Below the pieces are notes generated by a model. That model was not told the origin of the DNA. It did not search any database and saw only the letters and a program-made list of their open reading frames with translations. Below are positions 18,932-28,060 of a DNA stretch of 64,000 nucleotides, piece by piece; within the stretch, counting starts at the first letter, position 1, and every line of letters begins with the position of its first letter. The DNA lies in contig CAXBOT010000001.1 in NCBI GenBank assembly GCA_963977495.1, forward strand, positions 1,240,001-1,304,000, given 5' to 3'. The position numbers and the translations under genes are program-made. The DNA is from UBA1672 sp963977495. GTDB lineage: Bacteria; Pseudomonadota; Alphaproteobacteria; Micavibrionales; Micavibrionaceae.

Positions 18932-19000
18932 ATGTATGGAAATTTACACTATATTTGTAAAATGATGCCTCCTCTTCGATATAAAGGGGAGATTGTCTAA
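18932..19000 (+). CDS. Putative 22-residue leader peptide
   Basis: A short ORF, MYGNLHYICKMMPPLRYKGE followed by IV, with AAGAGGA seven bases upstream of its ATG. Its TAA overlaps the ATG of the 227-codon gene by one base (TAATG), a classical coupling arrangement. Its last codons run through the hairpin that covers the next gene's ribosome-binding site. It has no recognisable family, and coding status is inferred only from the start signals and the overlap. Confidence 0.45.
   Translation: MYGNLHYICKMMPPLRYKGEIV
18969..18991 (+). promoter_or_regulatory. Hairpin masking the ribosome-binding site of the 227-codon gene
   Basis: CTCCTCTT (18969-18976) can pair over all eight positions, with one G-U, to AAGGGGAG (18984-18991), leaving a seven-base loop. 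AAGGGGAG is the Shine-Dalgarno sequence for the ATG at 19000. Ribosomes translating the leader ORF would open the stem. Confidence 0.5.
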
Positions 19001-19683
19001 TGGCAGGATCATTATTAAGAGGTGCCGGTTGGGTATTATCAAGAGCCTTCACAACGGCTGCTAAGGATGGTACGCGCTCACTCAGTCTTTGGAGAGGCTT
19101 GTTTTCAACAGCCGCAGCAACCACAGCAATCGCAAAAAGAGAAGAAATAGGTAGTGCCGTCGGCAATGCTTTTTCACACCCCATTGATACAGCAGAAAAA
19201 ATTGGTAACGGCGTCAGCAGCGCTTATAACGGCGTTATCGACTTTGCAGATGGTGCGGAAGAAAAAGTAGAAGGCGTAATAAACGGCGCTAAAGAAACAG
19301 TGAACACAACCCGTGACACATTCACAAAAGCAAATGCGCTTGTTAATGATCCGATGAGTGCCCTTACAGGTGGTGCCAGCGGTGAGGATAATGACGAAGG
19401 CGGCTTTAACTGGTGGAACCTCGCCAAATGGGGTGGTGGTATCGGTATTGGGGGCTGGTTATTAAGCAAAGTCTTCGGTGGCAACGATAACAAAGATAAT
19501 GACAGTGGCGGCGGAATCGGTTTTGGAACGATCCTTATGATTGGTGTCGCAGCACTCGCGTTCTTTAACCGTGATAAAATCATGGATCTGGTCAGCGGAA
19601 ACGATGACGATAACGAAAACCATGCCTCCTTGGGTGGTATTGGTGATAACTACATGGATCCGGACGCTTTTGAGCCGGGTTAA
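19000..19683 (+). CDS. Unknown protein, Gly/Asp-rich with two C-terminal membrane segments
   Basis: A 227-residue protein with no family I recognise and no Sec signal peptide. Residues 1-60 form an amphipathic, Arg/Ala-rich region (LLRGAGWVLSRAF). Residues about 60-125 are helical with apolipoprotein-like repeats (GNGVSSAYNGVIDFADGAEE, then VEGVINGAKETVNTTRDTF). Two glycine-rich hydrophobic helices follow at about 144-160 (IGIGGWLLSKVF) and 172-189 (GTILMIGVAALAFF), separated by an acidic loop. The tail is acidic (GNDDDNENH). It is the first gene of a six-gene co-directional block, and its glycine-rich double helix resembles the one near the C-terminus of the 1688-residue protein. Confidence 0.6.
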   Translation: MAGSLLRGAGWVLSRAFTTAAKDGTRSLSLWRGLFSTAAATTAIAKREEIGSAVGNAFSHPIDTAEKIGNGVSSAYNGVIDFADGAEEKVEGVINGAKETVNTTRDTFTKANALVNDPMSALTGGASGEDNDEGGFNWWNLAKWGGGIGIGGWLLSKVFGGNDNKDNDSGGGIGFGTILMIGVAALAFFNRDKIMDLVSGNDDDNENHASLGGIGDNYMDPDAFEPG

Positions 19684-19759
19684 GGACTGGGATAATCAAA
19701 TAATTGAATCCCGACTATATAATTAAGAATAAAAAAACAAGGGTATTAGAGGGTATAAA

Positions 19760-21598
19760 ATGGGCTGGTGGTCTAACGCATGGGATACAGTATCGGGGGC
19801 CGTCGTTGACGGCTTGGCTTGGACCGCAGTAAACGTTACTCCCGTAGGCTGGGTTGCACGAGGACTTGACGCTGCGGGCGTTGACGATCCATGGGGCGTG
19901 ACCTCAGGTCTTGCTGATAAACATAAACGCAGTGTTGATGCCATTACCGGTTTTGCCGAATTCGCATGGGAAAACCCGGGCAGAGCTGGGGCGCTCGTCG
20001 GACAAGGTTTCGTTAACGGTGTCACCAGTACAGTCGGTTTTGTTGGTGACGGCGCGCGCATGATTGTGACAGGTGCAGGGGATGTTGTTAAAAACGTTGC
20101 CTATAACTACACAACGCGCCCGCTTATCAACGCTGTATACAGCTTGGGTCAGGACGAAGGCGCAGGCCCCCTCCTCGAACAACAAAGCTTTTTCTCACTC
20201 ACAAGCGCGGCCAACGAAGGTTCTGGTGGTGCTTTTGGGTGGTCGGAATGGATGAACAAAAACACGCAGATGATCGAACGCATCAAGCCAGAAATCTTGG
20301 CTGATACGCGTGAGTTCATCGAGGATAGTGCCGGTGACATGGTTGAGAACCCTGACTATATGAAGGCAATAGACCTCAAAGAAGGCGATGAAGTACCCGA
20401 GTACGCACAAATTATCGCCAATCCGAATGCCAATTACGAACGCGTTTTGCTTTATGGTGGTCAGGCCCTGTTCGAGGTTCCCGTCTTTATCGCAACAGCT
20501 GTTGGTACTGGTGGCGCAGGAACCGCCGCATATATGGCGCGCTTTGGCGGCAAGGCCGTGCAAACCGCCGCAACACTCAAACGTGTCGACATGGTCGCCG
20601 ATGCAATTGAATATACCAGCAAGGCCGCTAAGCTTTTAGAACCAACAACAGGTGTTCGCCGCGTCATCCCACGCTTGGCCTCAGAAGCATCCCTTGAGAC
20701 GAAAGCCGCCAACCTCGCATCAAAGGCCGATGAAATTGCAATGGGCACACGCGCCGCATCCAAGGGGGATTCTGTTGTCGAATGGGGACGCAACCTCATT
20801 ATGCGCGGTAAAGACGCGACAAAGCCCCTGACGCAATCAGATCTCATGGAATATTTAGCCAAGCATTCTGATAAATTACGCGCAGCACAATCCAAACTTG
20901 ATGATCTGGTTGAATCCGGCGTTGCGACAGAGCGACAGTTGCTCAACCAAGCCAGAAAAGTAAAGAACGCAGAAAATGCGTTAGAAAAAGGCAGAGAATC
21001 AGTCAATATTCTGGCAAAAAGCTCCGGCAATACCTTAAGCGAGGTCACCGCCGATGCTGCCAAAGCGGCCACACGCACAACAGAAGAGCTCACCGCCAGC
21101 CAAGTCATGCGCGAAGGTTTCCAAATCGGCGCCAGACGCGGCTTTAGAATCGTCGACCCCACACGCAGCCCAATCATGGATACCGCTGGTGTCGGGCTTT
21201 CATTCTCATTCGGGTATTACATCGACCAAAAGAACGCACAGCTCGAAATAGATAGTGGCGCAGCCATATCAAAAGGTGCGGCCGATGCCGTTACTGAGGA
21301 AACCGTCAACCGCACGAAAGAGCTTGGTGAAGACACAAGCTGGTTTGATGAGTTACCTGCGGAAAACGATTCGAACAATAATGGTGAAGGCCCACAAAAC
21401 CTAAAAGGCTCATTCCCCGGTACACAAACAAATCCGGACGGAACGCCTCTACCGGGCGGTGATGCGCAAAGAGACCAACAGTCCGGCATGTTTAATAACC
21501 GCGCAAATGGTATTGTTGTACCCCTTGACACCCCTGTGTTTAAGGTTGAAGTATCAGATGAGGCCGCTGAGCTGTTGAGAAATGCAATAAAACAATAA
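19760..21598 (+). CDS. Unknown 612-residue protein with hydrophobic segments and coiled coil
   Basis: I do not recognise the family. The N-terminus (MGWWSNAWDTVSGAVVDGLA) is Trp/Gly-rich without a signal peptide, and residues 1-130 are glycine- and valine-rich in a way seen in pre-toxin or membrane-inserting modules. A hydrophobic stretch lies at about 233-258 (PVFIATAVGTGGAGTAAYMA), a coiled coil at about 375-425, and a further apolar segment at about 475-490. The C-terminal 100 residues are polar, Asn/Gly/Pro-rich linker (ENDSNNNGEG) ending in a short beta-like segment (IVVPLDTPVFKVEVSDEA). GAGGG lies seven bases before the ATG. It is 76 bp after the 227-codon gene. Confidence 0.6.
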   Translation: MGWWSNAWDTVSGAVVDGLAWTAVNVTPVGWVARGLDAAGVDDPWGVTSGLADKHKRSVDAITGFAEFAWENPGRAGALVGQGFVNGVTSTVGFVGDGARMIVTGAGDVVKNVAYNYTTRPLINAVYSLGQDEGAGPLLEQQSFFSLTSAANEGSGGAFGWSEWMNKNTQMIERIKPEILADTREFIEDSAGDMVENPDYMKAIDLKEGDEVPEYAQIIANPNANYERVLLYGGQALFEVPVFIATAVGTGGAGTAAYMARFGGKAVQTAATLKRVDMVADAIEYTSKAAKLLEPTTGVRRVIPRLASEASLETKAANLASKADEIAMGTRAASKGDSVVEWGRNLIMRGKDATKPLTQSDLMEYLAKHSDKLRAAQSKLDDLVESGVATERQLLNQARKVKNAENALEKGRESVNILAKSSGNTLSEVTADAAKAATRTTEELTASQVMREGFQIGARRGFRIVDPTRSPIMDTAGVGLSFSFGYYIDQKNAQLEIDSGAAISKGAADAVTEETVNRTKELGEDTSWFDELPAENDSNNNGEGPQNLKGSFPGTQTNPDGTPLPGGDAQRDQQSGMFNNRANGIVVPLDTPVFKVEVSDEAAELLRNAIKQ

Positions 21599-21610
21599 GT
21601 AGTGTTAAGT

Positions 21611-21664
21611 AAGGCAGATAATTAAATTTGACAAAACACCACCATTTCCGATACTATCTGCTTT
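21611..21664 (+). promoter_or_regulatory. Promoter bracketed by an inverted repeat, upstream of the 1688-codon gene
   Basis: TTGACA (21628-21633), 18 bases, then TACTAT (21652-21657): the best sigma70-like match in this block. AAGGCAGATA (21611-21620) and TATCTGCTTT (21655-21664) form a 9-of-10 inverted repeat that brackets the -35 and overlaps the -10. That is an operator-like layout and could allow separate control of the large gene. Confidence 0.5.
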
Positions 21665-21717
21665 AATACTATAAAAAAATATAATAAATTATGTGATAAA
21701 AAAGGGTGTAACATTAG

Positions 21718-24700
21718 ATGGCAAATCCAGGTCAAATTGATAATGTCCTAAGAATGGTTTTCGGCCACATCGATGTGTTGGCGTTTCCTAAAGCACTCCA
21801 AGACGATCTTATAAAAGTTTTAAGCAAGACCGATGATCTCGATCGTATGGCTGATGACATTGTTGAATGGCGTCGCGCGGTCTTTGAAGAAGGTCGCCCT
21901 GTCCTTGACGATGCAGGCGAAGCCCTAGAGGTTACCGCCGAGATGCGCCGCTTCTTTACAGAAGGTGCAACCGTTGCACGTCTTCACTCTATTCCAAAAG
22001 TTCAACAAGTCGCCATTGAGTTTGAAACACTATACAAGAGCGCTGCTGGTGACATTGATGTCGACAAGATCTTGGATGGTCTTCGCGGTAAAAACTCACC
22101 TCTTCCTGATTCTGATATTACGACGATCCGCGAAAGCTTTGAAGCGCAACTCAAGACCAGAGAGCAAACAGTTCAAAATATTATGCGCGACCACGGGGTC
22201 GACAGAGAAGCCGCACTTGAAGGTTTATCACGCAAGATGCACGCCGAAGACGGCGATGTCGTACCACCAAAGGTAGAGCCGGAAACTCCTGCGCCAAAAG
22301 CTGAAGAGCCGACAACACCGAAGCCTGATGAAGAAAATGCAGGTAACCCATTAGCGGACACTGATGATCCTGTTGGCAATATGCACAATATCGATGATGC
22401 CGACGCTGCAAAAACAGCTGATGACGCTGATGCTGCAAAAACAGCAGATGATGCCGACGCCGCAAAAACAGCAGATGAAACCGACGAAGCCGCCAGAAAT
22501 GCAGGCGAAGATGCCAGACAAACACCGGGCGCTGATGAAGTTGGCCCTAAAGACCGTGGTCTTGGTAGAAAAATCTGGGACTCCACTTTAGGGTTCTACA
22601 TCAATAATGTGAGCGACTACCTTAAAAGCTTCCCCTACTTTGATCGTATTGGTGGTTTTGATCTGCATAAATGGCAAAGACACTTTACACAGCCTTTCCA
22701 CAATCAGTGGGATGCGTTTAGAAACGACAATACCGTAAGCTTTATTTTGAACTTGGATTCGTCAATTGCAAAATCTGCAAACTACGTTTCAGAAGGTCGC
22801 CAATCCGCAGCAGAAACATTAAACGGCCTGAAGGGCTTGTTTGACAGTGCGACAGGTGCAGATGATCTTGCCAAGGCTATCACGCCCGAAGCTCTTGAAG
22901 CTGCGGTAGCAGAATCACGCAAAGCACTAAATGCGTTGAACGAAAACATGGCTGCTATTGAAAAAACCGGATCTGCTGCTGCGAAACGCGCTGCAAATGA
23001 AGGCGGCGAGTTCATAGAAAGCTACCGCACACTTGTCACTGACCTTGAAACCAAAGTGGCCAGCGGACAACCTTTGAGTGTTGATGAGCTTGATAATCTA
23101 AGAACAACAACAACAAAATTATACGATGATCTTGTTGGTACTGAGGAAACTCAGGGTCTTGCAAGAAAAATCGCAGGAAGCAACACACGCGCAACCAGCT
23201 TGGATGCACCGATTGCCGATTTGATCTCACGTCAGATTGACTGGAATGCGATCAGAGACTTTGATATCGGCCTTGTTGAAATTGACATTACAAAAGCCAA
23301 CGGCTTTTCACGATCAGAGGTCCGCGCTGCACAAAAGGCAGAGCGCCACGTCTTATTGCAAGGTGCCGCCGATGGTAAGCACGTTCAACAAAGAAATATC
23401 GAAGCCGCATGGGCCTTGTCCAAGGGTATCGAATATATGAAAAGACGTGATGAGGTACGTATCCTTATCCAAAAAGGTGTCTTTGAAATGATCCGTGATG
23501 GTCGCAAAGACGACCTTGTCACAAGTTTAAAGCGTTTGATGTTCACCTATGCCGATAATGTTGGCGAAACAGGTGGTAGCATCCAAACAAGAGGTAACGG
23601 TATCCCCTCTGAAATGGGTCTATGGCTTAAAAGGGGCTTTAACGGCACTGAAAGTCCTGCATTTAAAGCCGAAGTCGAAGAGATGGGTCGCCTGATTGAG
23701 CACATGTCCGAAGCACAGGCACAAATTCCTGTTCGACGTCGTGCGGCGCTTCTTGAAGAATATAAAATGAACTACTATCGTGAGTACCGTCTGGACAGAC
23801 AGTCTGACGCTAGTGTGATCGGCGATGCACGTCGCAACTTACGTCAAGCGAAGAAAGAGTTTAGAGCAGCAGACGCTGTAAAAGATTCAGACCGCTCACG
23901 CTTTGACCGTGCACGTGATGCTTTAACCGAAGCCAAAGAAGATTATGCACAAGCAAAATCTGCCGGGTACTTCACGTATTTCCTAAAGCAGCGCATGCTA
24001 GAAGGTAAATTCAAGCGCTCATTCGAAATGATGGCACGCTATCCGAAAATGATCGGTGTACCACGCGCAACCATGCAAACTCTGAAATTGGTCATCATTC
24101 CTGCGGCTATCGTAAAAGGCGGCACAATGGCTTATGACTTCTTGACAGGTAATACACCTGTTGCGGATTCAATTGAAGAAGCCAAGGAAATTTCAAATGA
24201 CTTGATTGATGATGCAACAGCATCCATCGAAGGTGTAAATGATCAATTCAAGAAATATGAAGATGAGATCAACGAATACGAAAAAGAAGCCAACGAGCAA
24301 TTGGATGAATTGATTGCCGGCGAAACTGATGCAACCAAGAAAGCACAATACGAAGCCTTAAAAACACAGGTTGCGACAACTGTTACGGCTTTCCGCACAC
24401 AAATCGCCCATGATAAGAGCGTCTTCCAGAGTGCTGCACAGAAAACATTGGATGGCATCAAGCAATCAGGCGCAGGTTTAGACAGCGCGGAAACATTAGA
24501 ACAAGCACAGCAAATCAATGCGATTCAACAAGCACAGTTCAATGCTATGAGCACCGCAATGCTTGCCTTGGATGAAAAACGAGGCGATGAGCTTGCACTT
24601 GCATTCGACAGCCTTGATGACGCGATTAAAGAAGGCAAGCCTCTTGCGACAGTACCGGGCTTGTCTGCACTCGACACGATTATTCAAACAGATCAAACGA

Positions 24701-26784
24701 TTGATCCTGCCAATGTTGACATTGCTCAGGTGAAGGCTGCGTCTACAGCGAACCTAACCGAAATCCAAAAATTGCCTGGTGAAATCACCAAAAGCCAAGA
24801 TGGCATTATTGGTCAAATCGACACTTTTGTTACCGAGCAAACAGCAACTCTTGATGAAAAAATCAAAACATTGACTGATGCAGGCAATGCAGCGGAAGCT
24901 GAGAAATACACTCAGATCAAGGCGCAAATGCTTCAGACTATGACCGCATTTAAAACGTCAATTGGTGAAGATAAAACAAGCTTGTTGGCGAATGCACAAG
25001 GCGTGATTACACAGGTTGGGCAGTTCAATACACAAATACAGAACGCAACAGACCCTGCGACGGCCGATCAGTTGCTTGCACAACAAAATAACGCTATTGC
25101 AGCCGGTATTGCCAGCACACAAAACACAATGCAGCAACGCGCACAGCAAATACACAGTGCGACACAAAACATACTGAATGCCATTGCTGCAGGCACACCG
25201 TTGACAACATTACCTGCTCCTGGTGTGATTGCACCAAACCAGCCTAATGCCAACAATAACGGTGGCGCAGGTAATAACAATAATAACGGTGGTAACGTTG
25301 CACCTCCTCCGGTTGTGGACAACAGACCACAATGGCAGAAGGATCTGGATGCACAAAAAACAGAAGCAGCCCAGTATCTAAGCCGCGCAAACAGTGCAGC
25401 AGCGCTCATTGGTCGCTATGCCTCCAACCCGAACGGCGAAGCCCCTGGTGCGGCGGAACTTCTTGTTGCGATCAACAAGCAGGAACAAGCCATTATCGAT
25501 TTGCAAAATGAATTCCGCCAAGACGGCAATATTCAAAGTGCAAACGACCTTGATTACTTCTTGAAAAATGTGCGCCTGAACGAAGCAGATGCCCAGCAAA
25601 TGCAAATTCGTTTGAACGATATTCAAAACGACATCACGCGTTTGGTTCAAGATGCCAATACATATAAGAAAGCTGTTGATGATGTTACATCCTTCGGCAA
25701 CAAAGGCGATGCAACATCAAACCTAAGACAGTTGCGCGCAACGACCGATCAGCTTGAAGCTAAGAGAACCGAAGCAGAGCAAATTCTGACATCCATCACA
25801 GGCAAGGCCAGAGAAAACGCCGAGTTGATGAACAAAAATCAGGATATTAAGTATCGTTACGGTACGGCCTATCAGATTGATGAAGGTTTGAAAAAAATCG
25901 GTGGCGGTGAGCAAGGTCTCCCCTATCAGATCTTTGGTAAAGGCGAAAGCGGCATCAGCAGTGTTGCCGGCGGTTACCTACAAACAGCATGGAACAGTGT
26001 TAAAGGTGTTGGCGAATGGTGGGGCGATGTCAAACGCAATGCCCGTACGCAAACTGAAAGAAACTGGTACAACGGTATCGAAGCAGGTATTGGTATCTTC
26101 GGAAGCCTTGCAGCATTCAACTTTATCAATGACAATCTGTTTGGCGGAAAAGTACAAGGCGTAGCCAAATGGGGTATTATGCTGGCTGTTGCCGGATACT
26201 TCCTGCACCGCACAGGCGCAGTGGGTAACTCTATGGCTGCCAGCGCATCCGGACGCAGTCCGTTTGTATCACAATCAAACAGCAACTATGGTGCGACATC
26301 CAGAACAACTGGAAATGGCGGCGCGACGACAACCAACAGAACACACACACCCACAACAGGTGGTGGCAACAGCACTGGTGGCAGCGACCCTCAAAATGCA
26401 GCCAATGCGAACGGGGCAGCCGCGAACACGGTCATCGCTCCGATTGTTGATCGTAACGGGAAAAAAGTTGATCACATCGTCTATGTTGACGGCAAAATAA
26501 CCGTACAAAACATGACGGGCGGCTTGCCACGCACTGCGGATGACATCGTTGTTGATCCTGCGGCTGCGGCACAAATCAATGCCGGCATTCAGCAAGATCT
26601 GGACAGAATCAAAACCGAAAACGGTATCAACCCTGCCATGGGCGGAACCGGTGCACACCTTCCCAACCCATTGAAAGGCGAAGTTGATGTTGTTATCAAT
26701 AGTGACGGCGCACCACAACAGGTTGTGACAGTCGAATACACCGTCAGCGATCCTGAAACCGCTGATCTAACGCGCCCAAGATAA
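21718..26784 (+). CDS. Giant unknown protein, 1688 residues, modular with duplicated coiled-coil domain
   Basis: No family recognised. Order of visible modules: helical N-terminus (1-170); acidic Pro/Ala linker with a nine-residue repeat DDADAAKTA three times (about 226-252); a mainly helical region (about 280-780) rich in Arg/Glu with EAAWALSKGIEYMKRRDE; a hydrophobic helix at about 787-805 (LKLVIIPAAIVKGGTMAYDF); two related helical units at about 825-982 and 1004-1170; an Asn/Gly/Pro linker at about 1178-1205; another coiled coil (about 1210-1390); two glycine-rich membrane-like helices at about 1451-1470 and 1484-1502; a Ser/Thr/Gly linker; and a small beta-rich end domain (IVDRNGKKVDHIVYVDGKIT). 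There is no signal peptide. Such a layout suggests a membrane-spanning or secreted structural protein. Confidence 0.65.
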   Translation: MANPGQIDNVLRMVFGHIDVLAFPKALQDDLIKVLSKTDDLDRMADDIVEWRRAVFEEGRPVLDDAGEALEVTAEMRRFFTEGATVARLHSIPKVQQVAIEFETLYKSAAGDIDVDKILDGLRGKNSPLPDSDITTIRESFEAQLKTREQTVQNIMRDHGVDREAALEGLSRKMHAEDGDVVPPKVEPETPAPKAEEPTTPKPDEENAGNPLADTDDPVGNMHNIDDADAAKTADDADAAKTADDADAAKTADETDEAARNAGEDARQTPGADEVGPKDRGLGRKIWDSTLGFYINNVSDYLKSFPYFDRIGGFDLHKWQRHFTQPFHNQWDAFRNDNTVSFILNLDSSIAKSANYVSEGRQSAAETLNGLKGLFDSATGADDLAKAITPEALEAAVAESRKALNALNENMAAIEKTGSAAAKRAANEGGEFIESYRTLVTDLETKVASGQPLSVDELDNLRTTTTKLYDDLVGTEETQGLARKIAGSNTRATSLDAPIADLISRQIDWNAIRDFDIGLVEIDITKANGFSRSEVRAAQKAERHVLLQGAADGKHVQQRNIEAAWALSKGIEYMKRRDEVRILIQKGVFEMIRDGRKDDLVTSLKRLMFTYADNVGETGGSIQTRGNGIPSEMGLWLKRGFNGTESPAFKAEVEEMGRLIEHMSEAQAQIPVRRRAALLEEYKMNYYREYRLDRQSDASVIGDARRNLRQAKKEFRAADAVKDSDRSRFDRARDALTEAKEDYAQAKSAGYFTYFLKQRMLEGKFKRSFEMMARYPKMIGVPRATMQTLKLVIIPAAIVKGGTMAYDFLTGNTPVADSIEEAKEISNDLIDDATASIEGVNDQFKKYEDEINEYEKEANEQLDELIAGETDATKKAQYEALKTQVATTVTAFRTQIAHDKSVFQSAAQKTLDGIKQSGAGLDSAETLEQAQQINAIQQAQFNAMSTAMLALDEKRGDELALAFDSLDDAIKEGKPLATVPGLSALDTIIQTDQTIDPANVDIAQVKAASTANLTEIQKLPGEITKSQDGIIGQIDTFVTEQTATLDEKIKTLTDAGNAAEAEKYTQIKAQMLQTMTAFKTSIGEDKTSLLANAQGVITQVGQFNTQIQNATDPATADQLLAQQNNAIAAGIASTQNTMQQRAQQIHSATQNILNAIAAGTPLTTLPAPGVIAPNQPNANNNGGAGNNNNNGGNVAPPPVVDNRPQWQKDLDAQKTEAAQYLSRANSAAALIGRYASNPNGEAPGAAELLVAINKQEQAIIDLQNEFRQDGNIQSANDLDYFLKNVRLNEADAQQMQIRLNDIQNDITRLVQDANTYKKAVDDVTSFGNKGDATSNLRQLRATTDQLEAKRTEAEQILTSITGKARENAELMNKNQDIKYRYGTAYQIDEGLKKIGGGEQGLPYQIFGKGESGISSVAGGYLQTAWNSVKGVGEWWGDVKRNARTQTERNWYNGIEAGIGIFGSLAAFNFINDNLFGGKVQGVAKWGIMLAVAGYFLHRTGAVGNSMAASASGRSPFVSQSNSNYGATSRTTGNGGATTTNRTHTPTTGGGNSTGGSDPQNAANANGAAANTVIAPIVDRNGKKVDHIVYVDGKITVQNMTGGLPRTADDIVVDPAAAAQINAGIQQDLDRIKTENGINPAMGGTGAHLPNPLKGEVDVVINSDGAPQQVVTVEYTVSDPETADLTRPR
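22393..22473 (+). repeat. 27-bp coding tandem repeat, three copies
   Basis: Three adjoining copies of a 27-base unit, starting GATGATGCC at 22393, 22420 (as GATGACGCT) and 22447. They encode DDADAAKTA and diverge mostly at third positions, with a partial fourth copy (GATGAAACCGACGAAGCC) after 22473. The repeat lies in the acidic linker of the 1688-residue protein. Confidence 0.9.
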
Positions 26785-26838
26785 GCAACAGAAAAGGGGC
26801 GAATCGGTTATGACTTCCCATCTCACAGGACTAATGTT

Positions 26839-27324
26839 ATGATTTTCTTAAGTGTTGATCGTTACAATCGCCTTGAACACTATGAAAACATGCCATTTCT
26901 GGCGGGTCTAACAATGTCAGACGATGTAAAGAAAAATAATGAAACACCCCATAAGTCACCCAAAAGCATGGGTGAGGATTGGGGATCCGGATTCGGATCA
27001 GGGCGTAAAGCTTTGTTCGCGAGCCCTGACGACTTCGACATTTACTGTGACCGTGAGCGCGGTGAAAACTACATTTTTCACGGGCCTGAACTGGGCTGTA
27101 CCATCAGCCATCTGGAATATGACCACGACACCCAACGCATCACCGTTCACACCAATGATCGCCAACGCTTTGATCTGGGTGCGAAAATTCAATGGCTTGT
27201 GCGCCCCTACATCGCGAAAGAACAATTTTTGTACATCATCAGAACCGAAAATGGTAAACCAATTGACGGTGTTGAGGTTCAACTCAAAATAAAACAGCCG
27301 GATATACAGGAAACGATAAATTAA
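26839..27324 (+). CDS. Unknown small protein, paralogue-like to the next gene
   Basis: 161 residues from the ATG at 26839 (AGGA eight bases upstream). An alternative start at 26914 gives 136 residues beginning MSDDVKKNN, with GGCGGG nearby. The N-terminal third is polar and disordered (MGEDWGSGFGSG). The last about 90 residues are a predicted beta-sandwich-like domain with the pattern YIFHGPELGCTISHLEYD, a central FDLGAKIQWLV, then QFLYIIRTENG and VEVQLKIKQ. The same spacing of conserved positions occurs in the 122-codon gene that follows, so I infer a duplicated domain. No signal peptide is seen. Confidence 0.6.
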   Translation: MIFLSVDRYNRLEHYENMPFLAGLTMSDDVKKNNETPHKSPKSMGEDWGSGFGSGRKALFASPDDFDIYCDRERGENYIFHGPELGCTISHLEYDHDTQRITVHTNDRQRFDLGAKIQWLVRPYIAKEQFLYIIRTENGKPIDGVEVQLKIKQPDIQETIN

Positions 27325-27400
27325 TTTAAAAAAAATTCGGGCTTTTTGGAGAAAATCGTTATATAATAATTCTAAGCTATAAAAAGTATAAAAGAACGGG

Positions 27401-27769
27401 ATGATGACAGAACATGTAGAGCAAAATGAGGCGAAACCGCCCATCGGTAATTTGACCGATTTTGTCTACGGTGTAACGAAAGAAAACCCGTTTAAGGTTG
27501 AAGTAGCGATAAATGATGACGGAAAAGTTATACTTTTCCACAATAAAGTTTTTAAAAACGACTTGTCCTGGCTGGAATTTGATCTGGGAACGAGTAAGTT
27601 AGATTTTATACTTGATGGTGGCGATGTACGCGATTTTGGTATGCCATTGGATAGATCAGTGTCGAAGCATATGCATAACACACATCAGGTATTAACGATT
27701 TTGTTGGACGATGAAACGGGAGACGCCAAAGAAGGCCACTACATCCCTTTGATCCTCCATCAAAGCTAG
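27401..27769 (+). CDS. Unknown small protein related to its upstream neighbour
   Basis: 122 residues (121 if the second ATG is used). After a polar 25-residue lead, the domain shows FKVEVAINDDGKVILFHNK, then WLEFDLGTSKLDF, MPLDRSV, HQVLTILLDDETGD and YIPLILHQS. These align position by position with FDIYCDRE, IFHGPELG, LEYD, FLYIIRTENG and VQLKIKQ of the preceding protein at low identity. TATAAT at 27362-27367 may be a -10 element for this gene. Function unknown. Confidence 0.6.
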   Translation: MMTEHVEQNEAKPPIGNLTDFVYGVTKENPFKVEVAINDDGKVILFHNKVFKNDLSWLEFDLGTSKLDFILDGGDVRDFGMPLDRSVSKHMHNTHQVLTILLDDETGDAKEGHYIPLILHQS

Positions 27770-27835
27770 AGCAATAAGATCTGCATAAGCAGGCGATGGG
27801 TTAAATGTTAAATTAAAAAAATAGGAGTGATTAAA

Positions 27836-28015
27836 ATGAGCATATCAGACGGATTTGATTTAAAATCAGGATCAGGATTGTCGCTAAACATTCAGGCTTT
27901 CCACGGTGCGCAGCACGGTGTAGATGGCGCTGTTAATTTTATTTCCGGTGCAGATGCAACAATGGCAAATGACATGGGTGGCAACAACGCCAACCTTGAT
28001 GTCCTTGGCATGTAA
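27836..28015 (+). CDS. Unknown 59-residue Gly/Asn-rich protein
   Basis: Starts at the ATG at 27836 with a strong AGGAGTGA five bases upstream; the GTG at 27827 is inside that site. The sequence is small, acidic and glycine/asparagine-rich (FHGAQHGVDGAVNFISGAD, MANDMGGNNANLDVLGM), with neither a signal peptide nor a membrane helix. It is the last gene before the block's terminator. Small abundant subunits and secreted peptides often look like this, but nothing more specific can be said. Confidence 0.6.
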   Translation: MSISDGFDLKSGSGLSLNIQAFHGAQHGVDGAVNFISGADATMANDMGGNNANLDVLGM

Positions 28016-28060
28016 CCACCAGCCCATCAAAAGGCTTTGAAATTATTATGAATTATTGAA

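Noticed and set aside
18483..19184. Minus-strand ORF of 233 codons over the purH end and the next spacer
   Set aside because: It is antisense to conserved purH codons, has no family pattern, and crosses the promoter and leader of the plus-strand block.
22393..22473. Tandem repeat as a CRISPR array
   Set aside because: The units abut without spacers, keep reading frame and encode DDADAAKTA within a long ORF.
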